From Nocardioides_C sp963700955 (lineage in GTDB: Bacteria > Actinomycetota > Actinomycetes > Propionibacteriales > Nocardioidaceae), in contig CAVOZH010000007.1 in NCBI GenBank assembly GCA_963700955.1, forward strand, positions 6,390 through 70,389: DNA of 64,000 nt, read 5' to 3'. Shown here piece after piece: positions 10,283 through 18,570 of the stretch; position 1 is the stretch's first letter, and the number at the start of each line of letters is the position of its first letter. The notes beneath the pieces were generated by a model. That model ran no database searches. It saw nothing but the letters and a program-made list of their open reading frames with translations, and had not been told where the DNA came from. A program made the translations under genes and the position numbers.

Positions 10283-11965
10283 GTGGGCCACGTCGACGTT
10301 GCAGGTGTCAGGTACGAGCTCCCGGACGGCCGGGTGCTCCTCGACGACGTGTCCTTCCGGGTCGGTGAAGGCGCCAAGGTCGCGCTGGTGGGTGCCAACG
10401 GCGCAGGGAAGACCACGCTGCTGCGGATCATCACCGGCGACCTCGTGCCGCATGCGGGGGCGGTGACGCGCACCGGTGGTCTCGGCGTGATGCGTCAGAT
10501 GGTCACGCAGGAGAACGCAGGAAGGTCCGTCCACGACCTGCTGCTCTCCGTCTCGCCGCCCCGGGTCCGGGCCGCGGCGGCGGAGGTCGAGTCCTGTGAG
10601 CTCGCGATGATGGAGAGCGACGACGAGGCGACCCAGATGAGGTACGCCGGAGCCCTCGCCGAGTGGGCCGACGCGGGAGGCTACGACGTCGAGGTCACCT
10701 GGGACGTCTGCTGCACCGCGGCGCTCGGCGTCGCCTACGACAAGGTGAAGTACCGCGACCTCACCACCCTCTCGGGTGGGGAGCAGAAGCGGCTGGTGCT
10801 GGAGTTCCTGCTGCGTGGCCCGGACGAGGTGCTCCTGCTCGACGAGCCGGACAACTTCCTCGACGTCCCCGGCAAGACCTGGCTCGAGCAGCGGATCAAC
10901 GAGTCGCAGAAGACCATCCTCTACATCAGCCACGACCGTGAGCTGCTCGCGAACACAGCCACCCGTGTGGTCACCGTCGAGCTCGGCGCGGCGGGTAACA
11001 CCGTCTGGGTCCACCCCGGCGGTTTCGCGTCCTACCACGAGGCCCGGCGGGCGCGGTTCGAGCGCTTCGAGGAGCTGGGTCGCCGCTGGGACGAGGAGCA
11101 CGCCAAGCTCAAGGCGCTCGTGCTGCGCTACAAGATCAAGGCGGAGTACAACGACGGGCTCGCGGCGCAGTACAAGGCCGCGCAGACCCGGCTGCGCAAG
11201 TTCGAGGAAGCCGGCCCGCCGCAGGCGATCCCGCGCGAGCAACAGGTGTCGATGCGCCTCAAGGGCGGTCGCACCGGCAAGCGCGCCGTGGTCTGCGAGC
11301 GGCTCGAGCTCACCGGGCTGATGAAGCCGTTCGACCTCGAGGTCTGGTACGGCGAGCGGGTGGCCGTGCTGGGCTCGAACGGCTCGGGCAAGTCCCACTT
11401 CCTGAGGCTCCTGGCCGCTGGTGGGACCGACCCGGACGTCGAGCACCGTCCCGTCGACGAGAGCAGGGTCGAGCCGGTCCGGCACAAGGGACGGGCCCGG
11501 CTCGGAGCGCGGGTGCGCCCCGGGTGGTTCGTCCAGACCCACGAGCACCCGGAGCTGCGTGGACGCACGCTGCTCGAGATCCTGCACCGCGGTGACGAGC
11601 ACCGGCAGGGCATGCCGCGCGAGCAGGCCTCGCGGGCGCTGGACCGCTACGAGCTGGCCCATGCCGCAGAGCAGCGCTTCGAGTCGCTCTCCGGAGGCCA
11701 GCAGGCGCGCTTCCAGATCCTGCTGCTCGAGCTCTCCGGCGCCACGCTGCTGCTGCTCGACGAGCCCACGGACAACCTCGACGTCGAGTCGGCGGAGGCG
11801 CTCGAGGAGGGCCTCGCCGCCTTCGACGGGACCGTCATGGCGGTGACGCACGACCGTTGGTTCGCCCGTGGCTTCGACAGGTTCCTGGTGTACGGCGCCG
11901 ACGGGTCGGTCTACGAGTCCACCGAGCCGGTGTGGGACGAGGGCCGGGTCGAGCGGGTGCGCTGA
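10283..11965 (+). CDS. ABC-F family ATP-binding protein
   Basis: 560 residues with two ABC domains and no membrane segments. Domain 1: Walker A GANGAGKTT near residues 37-45, signature LSGGEQKR, Walker B VLLLDEPDNFLD. An interdomain linker of about 80 residues is charged (RRWDEEHAKLKALVLRYKIK), as in the ABC-F P-site tRNA-interaction motif region. Domain 2: Walker A GSNGSGKSH, signature LSGGQQAR, Walker B LLLLDEPTDNLD. ABC-F proteins act on the ribosome in translation control or antibiotic protection; which applies here is unknown. GTG 10283 is chosen because GGAGG at 10268-10272 precedes it. The gene stands alone with divergent and convergent neighbours. Confidence 0.92.
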   Translation: MGHVDVAGVRYELPDGRVLLDDVSFRVGEGAKVALVGANGAGKTTLLRIITGDLVPHAGAVTRTGGLGVMRQMVTQENAGRSVHDLLLSVSPPRVRAAAAEVESCELAMMESDDEATQMRYAGALAEWADAGGYDVEVTWDVCCTAALGVAYDKVKYRDLTTLSGGEQKRLVLEFLLRGPDEVLLLDEPDNFLDVPGKTWLEQRINESQKTILYISHDRELLANTATRVVTVELGAAGNTVWVHPGGFASYHEARRARFERFEELGRRWDEEHAKLKALVLRYKIKAEYNDGLAAQYKAAQTRLRKFEEAGPPQAIPREQQVSMRLKGGRTGKRAVVCERLELTGLMKPFDLEVWYGERVAVLGSNGSGKSHFLRLLAAGGTDPDVEHRPVDESRVEPVRHKGRARLGARVRPGWFVQTHEHPELRGRTLLEILHRGDEHRQGMPREQASRALDRYELAHAAEQRFESLSGGQQARFQILLLELSGATLLLLDEPTDNLDVESAEALEEGLAAFDGTVMAVTHDRWFARGFDRFLVYGADGSVYESTEPVWDEGRVERVR

Positions 11966-12081
11966 GGCTCACCCGCCATCCGCCCGGTCCCGTCGGGAGC
12001 GGCGACCAGACGATGAGTTCTGCGTCCCAGACTGGTCATCACACAAAGCCGTCCCACATCGGGTCCTCGAGGAGTCCGTAG

Positions 12082-12450
12082 ATGTCGAACCCACCGCCCG
12101 TAGTCGTCAGCCTGCCGATCGCCGACCGCAGTACCTCGTTCACGTTCTTCCGCGAGCTGGGGTTCGATGCGATCGGCGAGCCGGACGAGGACGGCGTGCC
12201 GGAGCCGCTGCAGTTCGAGCTGGGCACAGGAGTCCGACTCATGCTGGTGCCCACGGGCGGCTTCGGTTGGGTGATCGGCCCTCACGAGGTCGCAGCACCT
12301 CGGCAGAGTGAGTGTGTGCTCAGCCTCGGCGCAGGTAGTGACGCCGCTGTCGACGACCTCGTCAAGCGCGCTGCGTCCGTGCTGCGGAAGGCCTCCCCGT
12401 TCCACGAGGCGCCTGCAGTCAACGGCTCCCATGCTGCCCAAGGTCGTTGA
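12082..12450 (+). CDS. VOC-superfamily (glyoxalase/bleomycin-resistance-like) protein
   Basis: 122 residues. The start VVVSLPIADRSTSFTFFRELGFD is the typical beta-alpha opening of a VOC module, followed by LQFELGTGVRLMLVPTGGFGWVIG, a single paired beta-alpha-beta3 unit that usually dimerises to form a metal site. Substrate and even enzymatic activity cannot be assigned; many such proteins bind small ligands. ATG 12082 follows a GAGGAG sequence at 12069-12074. The 3' end overlaps the convergent MmcQ/YjbR gene by 32 bases, so the two messages are complementary at their tails. Confidence 0.8.
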   Translation: MSNPPPVVVSLPIADRSTSFTFFRELGFDAIGEPDEDGVPEPLQFELGTGVRLMLVPTGGFGWVIGPHEVAAPRQSECVLSLGAGSDAAVDDLVKRAASVLRKASPFHEAPAVNGSHAAQGR

Positions 12451-12850
12451 GCCACGTTGCTCCTCTGCGCGTCGATGCCCGTGACAGCCAGGCGTCCTGG
12501 ACGACCTCCTTCAGCTCCTCTCGGGTCAGCTCACCGATCCGGCTTGCCCGCAGCAGCACCGACGGGTGGCCGTCGAAGTGGCGCGTGGTGAAGAAAGGCG
12601 ACGACTCGTCCTGCAGCAAGGCTTCCTTGTCGGCGTCCGAGGCAACCCAGAACACGATGACGTCGACGTAGCGGTCCCCGGTCAGGGGGTCGACCGCGTC
12701 GGGTCGGGGAGTGCGAAAGAAGATGAACGACTTGCCGCCCACCTGGTAGACCGGATTGTCGAGCGTCCCGTACTCAACCGTGACGTGCGGCATGGCCGAC
12801 GCCAGCTCGTGTACGTCCTCGATCCGGGCTTGCCGGCTCCTGCCCGACAT
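12419..12850 (-). CDS. MmcQ/YjbR family protein
   Basis: 143 residues with the CyaY-like fold family pattern: an early helix (IEDVHELASAMPHVTVEYG), a strand with GGKSFIFFRTP, and a late segment DGHPSVLLRASRIGELTREELKEVVQDAWLSRA that matches the conserved end of MmcQ/YjbR proteins, where W at the end of the last helix is typical. The family is often called DNA-binding on structural grounds but its cellular role is not established. It ends inside the convergent VOC gene. Start ATG 12850 has no close alternative. Confidence 0.82.
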   Translation of the reverse strand: MSGRSRQARIEDVHELASAMPHVTVEYGTLDNPVYQVGGKSFIFFRTPRPDAVDPLTGDRYVDVIVFWVASDADKEALLQDESSPFFTTRHFDGHPSVLLRASRIGELTREELKEVVQDAWLSRASTRRGATWLNDLGQHGSR

Positions 12851-12957
12851 ACCAGCAGCGTACGGCGCATGGGACGCCCCGGAGAGCTCGTCGCCAAGAC
12901 GGCTCGGGTCAGGTACGCGAACACCAGCACCCAGGATGCTCGGGGCAGACTGGTGGC

Positions 12958-13926
12958 ATGAGGTTTCTCGAGGTGCCGGGTCTGGGGTCGGTCAGCCGGG
13001 TCGGGCTGGGCACGTGGCAGTTCGGCTCGCGAGAGTGGGGGTACGGCGAAAGCTACGCCTCGGGTGCCGCCGTCGAGATCGTCGCACGCGCCCGTGAGCT
13101 GGGGGTCACGCTGTTCGACACCGCCGAGATCTACGGCTTCGGCAAGAGCGAGCGGATCTTGGGCGAGGCCTTGGGCGCCGACCGCGACCGGGTCGTCGTA
13201 GCCAGCAAGGTGTTTCCGGTGGCGCCGTTCCCTGCGATCGTGAGGCGTCGCGAAGAGGCCAGCGCCAGACGGTTGCAACTTGGCCGCATCCCGCTGTACC
13301 AGGTGCACCAGCCCAACCCGGTCGTGCCCGACTCGGTGATCATGCCGGGGATGCGCAGCCTGCTGCAGGACTCGAAGATCGGTGCGGTCGGGGTTTCGAA
13401 CTACTCGTTGCGCCGATGGCGCCGAGCAGACGACGCGCTCGGGCTGCCGGTCGTGAGCAACCAGGTCCACTTCTCACTGGCCCACGCGGGTCCGCTGGAC
13501 GACCTCGTGCCGTTCGCCGAACGCGAGAACCGCATGGTGATCGCCTACAGTCCGCTGGCGCAGGGCCTGTTGGGCGGGACGTACACCGTGGACAACCGGC
13601 CGGGAGGGATGCGGGCGGCGAACCCCCTCTTCGGCAAGGAGAACCTGCGCCGGGCCGCGCCGCTGCTGGACACCCTGCGCCAGGTAGCCGCCGCCCACGA
13701 CGCCAAGCCCGCGCAGGTGGCACTGGCCTGGCTGCTCAGCTTGCCCCAGGTAGTGGTCATTCCCGGCGCGTCCAGCGTCGAGCAGCTCGAGTCCAACGTC
13801 GCCGCTGCCGACCTCGAGCTCGACGCAGCCTCCCAAGCAGCGCTGACCGAGGCGGCCAAGGCATTCACTCCGGTCTCAGCGGCCCGGACCCTGGTCGGCG
13901 GGCTGCGGGACCGAGTCGGCATCTAG
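12958..13926 (+). CDS. Aldo/keto reductase
   Basis: 322 residues, TIM-barrel AKR. LGTWQFGSREWGYG opens the barrel, FDTAEIYGFGKSE supplies the catalytic Asp and Tyr, VVASKVFP the Lys, and YQVHQPNP the His. VVIPGASSVEQLESNVAAAD is the cofactor-binding end. A second AKR lies at 2297-3328 but the two are not close copies: this one is shorter and of a different subgroup. Substrate not predictable. It ends 21 bases before the convergent nitrite reductase gene, and no hairpin terminator was found in that short gap. Confidence 0.9.
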   Translation: MRFLEVPGLGSVSRVGLGTWQFGSREWGYGESYASGAAVEIVARARELGVTLFDTAEIYGFGKSERILGEALGADRDRVVVASKVFPVAPFPAIVRRREEASARRLQLGRIPLYQVHQPNPVVPDSVIMPGMRSLLQDSKIGAVGVSNYSLRRWRRADDALGLPVVSNQVHFSLAHAGPLDDLVPFAERENRMVIAYSPLAQGLLGGTYTVDNRPGGMRAANPLFGKENLRRAAPLLDTLRQVAAAHDAKPAQVALAWLLSLPQVVVIPGASSVEQLESNVAAADLELDAASQAALTEAAKAFTPVSAARTLVGGLRDRVGI

Positions 13927-13947
13927 CAGCGGTCGGAGTCCACGAGC

Positions 13948-16653
13948 TCAGTCGGTGACACGGAACAGGCCGTGGGCTCCCCGCTCGGCGTCGACCATGA
14001 TGTGTGACACGAACGGGTAGGTGCCCCGCTCGGGGAAGGTCAGCTCGACGAACCCGCCCTGCGCCGCGGCGAGCGCAAGACTCTGGGCCCCGCCGCCTCC
14101 ACTGCGCAGGAGGTACGAGCCCTCGGCGTAGACCCTGTCGAACTGTCCGCCCACGACATGGAAGGACGTCGGCCGGTTCGGCCCCGCGTCGAGCACCCAC
14201 ACCCTGACCCGTTCGCCGGTGCGCGCGACGAGCGGGCGAGCGTCGTACTGGTTGGCGTAGCCGTTGAAGACCACCGCGTCGGGCTGCTCCGCCCGCACCT
14301 TGTCGACGTCGACCTCGCCACCTGGCTTGCCGAGGTAGAGCTCGGACTGGACGAGGAGGTAGCTGCGGTCGACCTTCGGGAGGTCGGGCGGCTCGATCAC
14401 GACGGCGCCGAACATGCCGTTGGCGATGTGGGCGGACATCGGCATCGAGGAGCAGTGGTACATCCAGATGCCCGCCTTGGTGGCGGTGAACCGGTACACC
14501 AGCGACTCGCCCGGGGCGATGGTGCGCATCGGCCGGTCGGGTGCGAGTGACCCCGCGTGGAAGTCGACGGAGTGGCCGATCGTGCCGTCGTTGACGAGCG
14601 TGATCACGAAGGTGTCTCCCACGCGCCCGTGAAGGACGGGACCGGGTGCGGAGCCGTTGTAGGTCCACAACCGTTGTCTGACCCCGGGCGCGACCTCACG
14701 TTCGGCCTCGGTGACGGTGAAGGTACGACGGTGCACACGGCCCGGCTCCAGCGGGGGCAGCTCGGCGTCGTGGGCGGACAGGTCCTTTCCAGGCTTGGCC
14801 ATCGGGTCGAGCTTCGCCGTGGTGCCGTTGGCCGGCGGCATGGCGTGGTCGTGCTGGGACATCGGCTCGGTGGCCGCATCGGGTGCGGTCGCGGCGGCGG
14901 GACCGTGCTGGTGGCCGGCGTGTCCTGCACCGGCCTCTGCGCCGGCGGCGGAGCCACGCGTGACCGAGCCCGTCGCCTTGATCGTGAGCACCATGCCCAT
15001 CTGGCGGTGGCCGAGCACGGAGCACCACCCCGCGACGTCCCGGCCGACCACGCCGACGTCGACGGTGGCCGACTCGCCTGGGGCCAGCCGACCGCTGTCT
15101 GCTCCGGAGTCGAGCACGAGGTCGTGCACGTCCTGGTCGTCGGTGTTGCTCAGCCTGATGACCAGCCGGGTGCCGACGGGGACCTCGATGGTGGAGGGGG
15201 TGAACCGCATGTCGTGGGCCGCGACGTGGACCGTCCGGGTCTCGCCGGTGGCGGCGACGCCTGCCGAGGCGGCGGCGACCGTGCGAGTGCCGGCCAGGGC
15301 CGCGGGGTCGACCGCCACGCCCACGGCGACGGCGAGGACGACGGCAGCCAGTCCGGTCGCCGCGAGCCCGGTGACCTGACCGGCGGGCCGGTCCCCGTCA
15401 GGACGGGCGGGTCGGCGCTCGGTAGCGGCCGGTGCGGCGGGAGGTGGCGCCGCCTTCGCGCGGTGGAACGCCCGGATGGAGATCACCAGCAACGGCACGA
15501 AGGCGGCCAGGCCGCCCATCACCAACGTGGACGCGATCACGCGCACCACGCTCGGCACGGGCAGCACCGAGACGAGGAGGCCGCCGTTGACCAGCGTGAT
15601 GCGCAAGGCGCCGCCACGGTCGAGGACGGTGTTGGCGGCGCGGACGGCGGCCGGTCCTCCGCCGAGCGCCATCGGCACCAGGTACGAGAGGGCGCCGAGC
15701 AGCACCTGCGCCCCGAAGCCGGCGGCGAGGAACGGCGTGAACCAGGAGACCCTGTCGTCGACGACGCCCCACGACGGGGCCGTCGCGACACTCACTGCCA
15801 GCGAGACCAACGACACGACCAGCCAGCACAGGCCCGCCAGGACCGACCACGTCGGGTACGACGACGGGCGCTTCGCCAGGGCCGTGCGCACGAACGGCGA
15901 CGCGACGAGCGAGAGGCCGGCGAGATAGCCGGCCAGCCCGAGTACGACGGCCGCCCTACTGCCGAGGAGCGCACCACCGGCCGTCACGAGCACCGAGCAG
16001 GTGAGCACCGGGAGGGCATGTCGCGCGGCGCGCTCGGTGCCGTCGGCCATCCTGGTGCGGAGCATGGTGGGCCACAGGGTCACGAGCGTGCCGACGATGG
16101 TCAGGCCCATCCAGCCGAGCAGGTTCGTGGCGGCGTGGGCGAGCTTCATCTGCCCGTGCAGGGGGTCGGACAGGCCCCGGGCGAGGATCGTGCCGAGGGT
16201 CGCGCCCAACGGCAGGAGTGCTGCCGCCGCGACGTAGTAGCGAACCGTCGCCCCGAACCGGGAGGGGAGCGCGCATCGCATCTGGCGGACCAGCGCGACA
16301 CCGTGCCAGCCGACGGCTCCCACCACGGAGGCCGCCCCGACGAGGGTGGCGGGCCAGACGTCGCTGAGCACGCCGCTCACCACCAGCACGACCCCGAGGT
16401 TGAGCAGGAGGAGCCGGGCCGACTGCACCCTCCGGTCGCCGGGCCGGGGGGCGGTGTGCAGGACCGCGTCGGCGAAGTGCCTGCTCCAGACGAGGATCGC
16501 GTGGGTCACCGCGCCCAGCAGGAGGAGGTGGATCATCAGCCAGCGCGGCGCCGGGACGAACGGATGTACGAGCGCGACGACACCGGTCGCCACCAGCCAG
16601 AAGACGACCGGCAGGTCGCGCAGCGGCCAGAACCCGCGGGTGGCCTTGGTCAT
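13948..16653 (-). CDS. nirK: Membrane-cupredoxin-copper nitrite reductase fusion protein
   Basis: 901 residues in three parts. Residues about 1-440 are polytopic membrane sequence with His-rich helices (LMIHLLLLGAVTHAILVWSRH; QMKLAHAATNLLGWMGL), resembling NnrS/haem-copper-type helices. Residues about 480-560 form a cupredoxin with type 1 copper ligands His510, Cys544, His549 and Met552. Residues about 610-901 are a two-domain copper nitrite reductase: type 1 ligands His694, Cys734, His742, Met747; type 2 ligands His699, His733, His884; catalytic Asp697 and His832. Spacing matches NirK closely, so it should reduce nitrite to nitric oxide outside the membrane, the cupredoxin and membrane part supplying electrons. 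A His/Met-rich linker (about 570-610) may bind copper. Start ATG 16653 overlaps the NnrS-like gene by 4 bases. Confidence 0.88.
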   Translation of the reverse strand: MTKATRGFWPLRDLPVVFWLVATGVVALVHPFVPAPRWLMIHLLLLGAVTHAILVWSRHFADAVLHTAPRPGDRRVQSARLLLLNLGVVLVVSGVLSDVWPATLVGAASVVGAVGWHGVALVRQMRCALPSRFGATVRYYVAAAALLPLGATLGTILARGLSDPLHGQMKLAHAATNLLGWMGLTIVGTLVTLWPTMLRTRMADGTERAARHALPVLTCSVLVTAGGALLGSRAAVVLGLAGYLAGLSLVASPFVRTALAKRPSSYPTWSVLAGLCWLVVSLVSLAVSVATAPSWGVVDDRVSWFTPFLAAGFGAQVLLGALSYLVPMALGGGPAAVRAANTVLDRGGALRITLVNGGLLVSVLPVPSVVRVIASTLVMGGLAAFVPLLVISIRAFHRAKAAPPPAAPAATERRPARPDGDRPAGQVTGLAATGLAAVVLAVAVGVAVDPAALAGTRTVAAASAGVAATGETRTVHVAAHDMRFTPSTIEVPVGTRLVIRLSNTDDQDVHDLVLDSGADSGRLAPGESATVDVGVVGRDVAGWCSVLGHRQMGMVLTIKATGSVTRGSAAGAEAGAGHAGHQHGPAAATAPDAATEPMSQHDHAMPPANGTTAKLDPMAKPGKDLSAHDAELPPLEPGRVHRRTFTVTEAEREVAPGVRQRLWTYNGSAPGPVLHGRVGDTFVITLVNDGTIGHSVDFHAGSLAPDRPMRTIAPGESLVYRFTATKAGIWMYHCSSMPMSAHIANGMFGAVVIEPPDLPKVDRSYLLVQSELYLGKPGGEVDVDKVRAEQPDAVVFNGYANQYDARPLVARTGERVRVWVLDAGPNRPTSFHVVGGQFDRVYAEGSYLLRSGGGGAQSLALAAAQGGFVELTFPERGTYPFVSHIMVDAERGAHGLFRVTD

Positions 16654-17777
16654 CGCTGCTCCCTCGAGCGTCCGCCCCGGGCGAGCACCCAGACGACGAC
16701 CGCGACGAACCCCAGCAGGGAAGCGATGTTGAGTGCTCCGCCCACCTGCCAGGCGAGCTGCTGCCCGAGTGCGTCGCCGACCCAGAGTCGAAGGGCGAGC
16801 GACGCATGCAGGGCCACGGCCGGCACCAGCAGTGCCGGGTGGTACCTCATCGGGCTTCGCAGCACGGCGGGAAGGATCACCGGAGCGTGGGCCATGATCA
16901 TCGAGATCGTGAAGCCGAGGAACACGGCGTGCACGAGAGCGTCGTACCTGACGCCCTCGGTCGCCGGCCCGCCGAGCAGCCAGACCGATCCTGCGACGGC
17001 GAGCCAGAAGTAGCCGGCGAGCATGCTGGCGGCCATGAACCGCACCAGTCCCGTGGACCGGACGGTACGACGGGCGACATCGTGCACCGCCAGCCAGCCG
17101 ACGAGCACGGTGAGCGTCAGGCCGAGGGCGGGGGTGCCGACCGAGGGCCAGAGCAGGGAGGCGGTCACGGTGACGAGCACGGTCGCCGACAGCAGGACCA
17201 GGGCACGGCCGGCCTGAGGTCCCATGGCGATCCGCGCGAGCTCGAGCCGCTCCCCGGCGATGGTGAGCACGATGAAGCCGACGAGCCACGGCAGGAGGAC
17301 CGGGACCGGCACCCCGCCCAGCCAGAGCGTGGCCGCGCCCACGGCGAGGACGGCACCGAGGCACTGGATGAGCACGGCGTCGTCGCGCTGCCGACGCCAC
17401 AGCGGCACGTAGACCGCGGCCATCGCGACGGTGCCGGCGAGCAGGACCGCGCGGCCGAGGGTGAGCGGAGCAGGGGACACGAGGAGGAGCGCCCCGGCAC
17501 CGAGGAGACCGGGTGCCGCGAAGCCGGTGCGCCGGCCGAGGGCCACGGCTCGCTCGAGGGCGATCAGGGTGCCCACGAAGCCCAGGACGAGCAGCATGCC
17601 GTGGACGTCCGGCAGCCGCGCCGCGGACACGGGGGCCGGGAGGCCGAGCAGCATGAGGGCGGCGTCGAGCCCGGCGAAGAGGGCGACGCCTCCTGGCAGG
17701 AGGAACGGGACGCGACGCCACCCCTCCGTGCGCCGGGCGGTCGAGGCCCTTGGCGCGGTCGCGATCGTCGCGGTCAT
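16650..17777 (-). CDS. NnrS-like polytopic membrane protein
   Basis: 375 residues with about ten to twelve hydrophobic helices. DVHGMLLVLGFVGTLIALERAVALG and LVHAVFLGFTISMIMAHAPVILPAVL, each with histidines at helix ends, are typical of NnrS-related proteins, which bind haem and copper and are linked to nitric oxide tolerance in denitrifiers. It is the middle gene of the operon: its ATG overlaps the regulator by 4 bases and its stop overlaps the nitrite reductase fusion start by 4 bases, so the three are made together. A role in handling NO or in electron supply to the fused reductase is inference from family and context. Confidence 0.75.
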   Translation of the reverse strand: MTATIATAPRASTARRTEGWRRVPFLLPGGVALFAGLDAALMLLGLPAPVSAARLPDVHGMLLVLGFVGTLIALERAVALGRRTGFAAPGLLGAGALLLVSPAPLTLGRAVLLAGTVAMAAVYVPLWRRQRDDAVLIQCLGAVLAVGAATLWLGGVPVPVLLPWLVGFIVLTIAGERLELARIAMGPQAGRALVLLSATVLVTVTASLLWPSVGTPALGLTLTVLVGWLAVHDVARRTVRSTGLVRFMAASMLAGYFWLAVAGSVWLLGGPATEGVRYDALVHAVFLGFTISMIMAHAPVILPAVLRSPMRYHPALLVPAVALHASLALRLWVGDALGQQLAWQVGGALNIASLLGFVAVVVWVLARGGRSREQR

Positions 17778-18502
17778 GGGCGGGCAGCCCGCGTGAGGAG
17801 CGCGAGGCGGCAGGCGCCGGGCTCGGCGAACGGCTGGAGGTCGGTGCGCGTGCTGTCGGCGCCGTACTCGTCGAGGGCCCCGCGGACGATCCCGAGGTGC
17901 ACGCCGCAGACCACCTCGGGGTACTCCCGGGCCGTCTCGAGCAGGGGACACCGGGTGAGCCGCACCGTGGTGGCCCGGTCGTCGGTCTCCGGGGAGAAGC
18001 CGACGTCGTCGAGGAGGCTGACGACCTGACGCCTCGCCGCGACAGGCCCGGACCCGTCCGGCAGGCCGGCCTTGCGGGCCAGCTCACGTCCCCAGGCGTG
18101 TCCGGCCACGACCGCGTCCGCGCGGGGGTCCGAGCTCGTGCGGCTGATGTGGGCAGCAAGCGTGGCGGCAAGACCGGCGTACTCCGACCCCGCGGCGTCG
18201 ACGTCCGGCTCTGACGGTTCGTAGAGCCACGCGGGACGACCGCGTCCACTCGGGGTCGCGCGGAACCGGCGCACGAGGCCGCGCCCGACGAGCGCCTCGA
18301 GGTGCTCGCGCAGCGTGTTGGCGTGCAGGCCGGTCGACTTCGTGAGCTGGGCCAGGGTTGCCGGTCCCGGGGCCTCTCGCAGCGTGTCGAGCACGCTCGC
18401 GCGGGAGGCGGAGAGAGGGCGCCCTTCTCGGACTGCGGTTGCGGGGCGTGGGCCGTACCCCGGCCGGCTGAAGTTGCCGGGAATATTTTTCACGGTGTTC
18501 AC
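17774..18502 (-). CDS. SufR-like winged-helix regulator with C-terminal Cys cluster motif
   Basis: 242 residues. The N-terminal winged helix (about 30-95) has VLDTLREAPGPATLAQLTKSTGLHANTLREHLEAL, a recognition helix, and a wing GRGRPAW. The C-terminal domain ends with Cys185-Pro, Cys199-x2-His202 and Cys231, the arrangement of SufR-type regulators that hold an iron-sulfur cluster. Such clusters are destroyed by NO, and this gene heads an operon encoding a nitrite reductase and an NnrS-like protein, so NO or redox sensing is a strong inference. GTG 18502 is the upstream start; GTG 18493 is possible. No Shine-Dalgarno sequence is visible, so the message may be leaderless. It probably regulates itself and the divergent hemerythrin gene. 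Confidence 0.82.
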   Translation of the reverse strand: MNTVKNIPGNFSRPGYGPRPATAVREGRPLSASRASVLDTLREAPGPATLAQLTKSTGLHANTLREHLEALVGRGLVRRFRATPSGRGRPAWLYEPSEPDVDAAGSEYAGLAATLAAHISRTSSDPRADAVVAGHAWGRELARKAGLPDGSGPVAARRQVVSLLDDVGFSPETDDRATTVRLTRCPLLETAREYPEVVCGVHLGIVRGALDEYGADSTRTDLQPFAEPGACRLALLTRAARP

Positions 18503-18518
18503 TGTAGTAAATTAGTGA
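18499..18518. promoter_or_regulatory. Inverted repeat in divergent regulator/hemerythrin promoter region (candidate operator)
   Basis: TCACT (18499-18503) and AGTGA (18514-18518) form an inverted repeat with a 10-base AT-rich centre, in a short AT-rich stretch (about 18483-18515) that contrasts with the GC-rich surroundings. It sits at the 5' end of the SufR-like regulator and 53-71 bases before the possible starts of the divergent hemerythrin gene, a natural position for an autoregulatory site. Arms are only 5 bases, so this is tentative. Confidence 0.35.
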
Positions 18519-18570
18519 GCAGGTCGCCAAACGACGGCCCGAAACGAAGCCAATGAAGGCGGAGGAAGAG

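Noticed and set aside
14557..17013. 818-codon open frame on the plus strand, and 16806-18029 beside it
   Set aside because: Antisense to the nitrite reductase and NnrS-like genes; Gly/Arg/His/Asp-rich with no recognisable fold.
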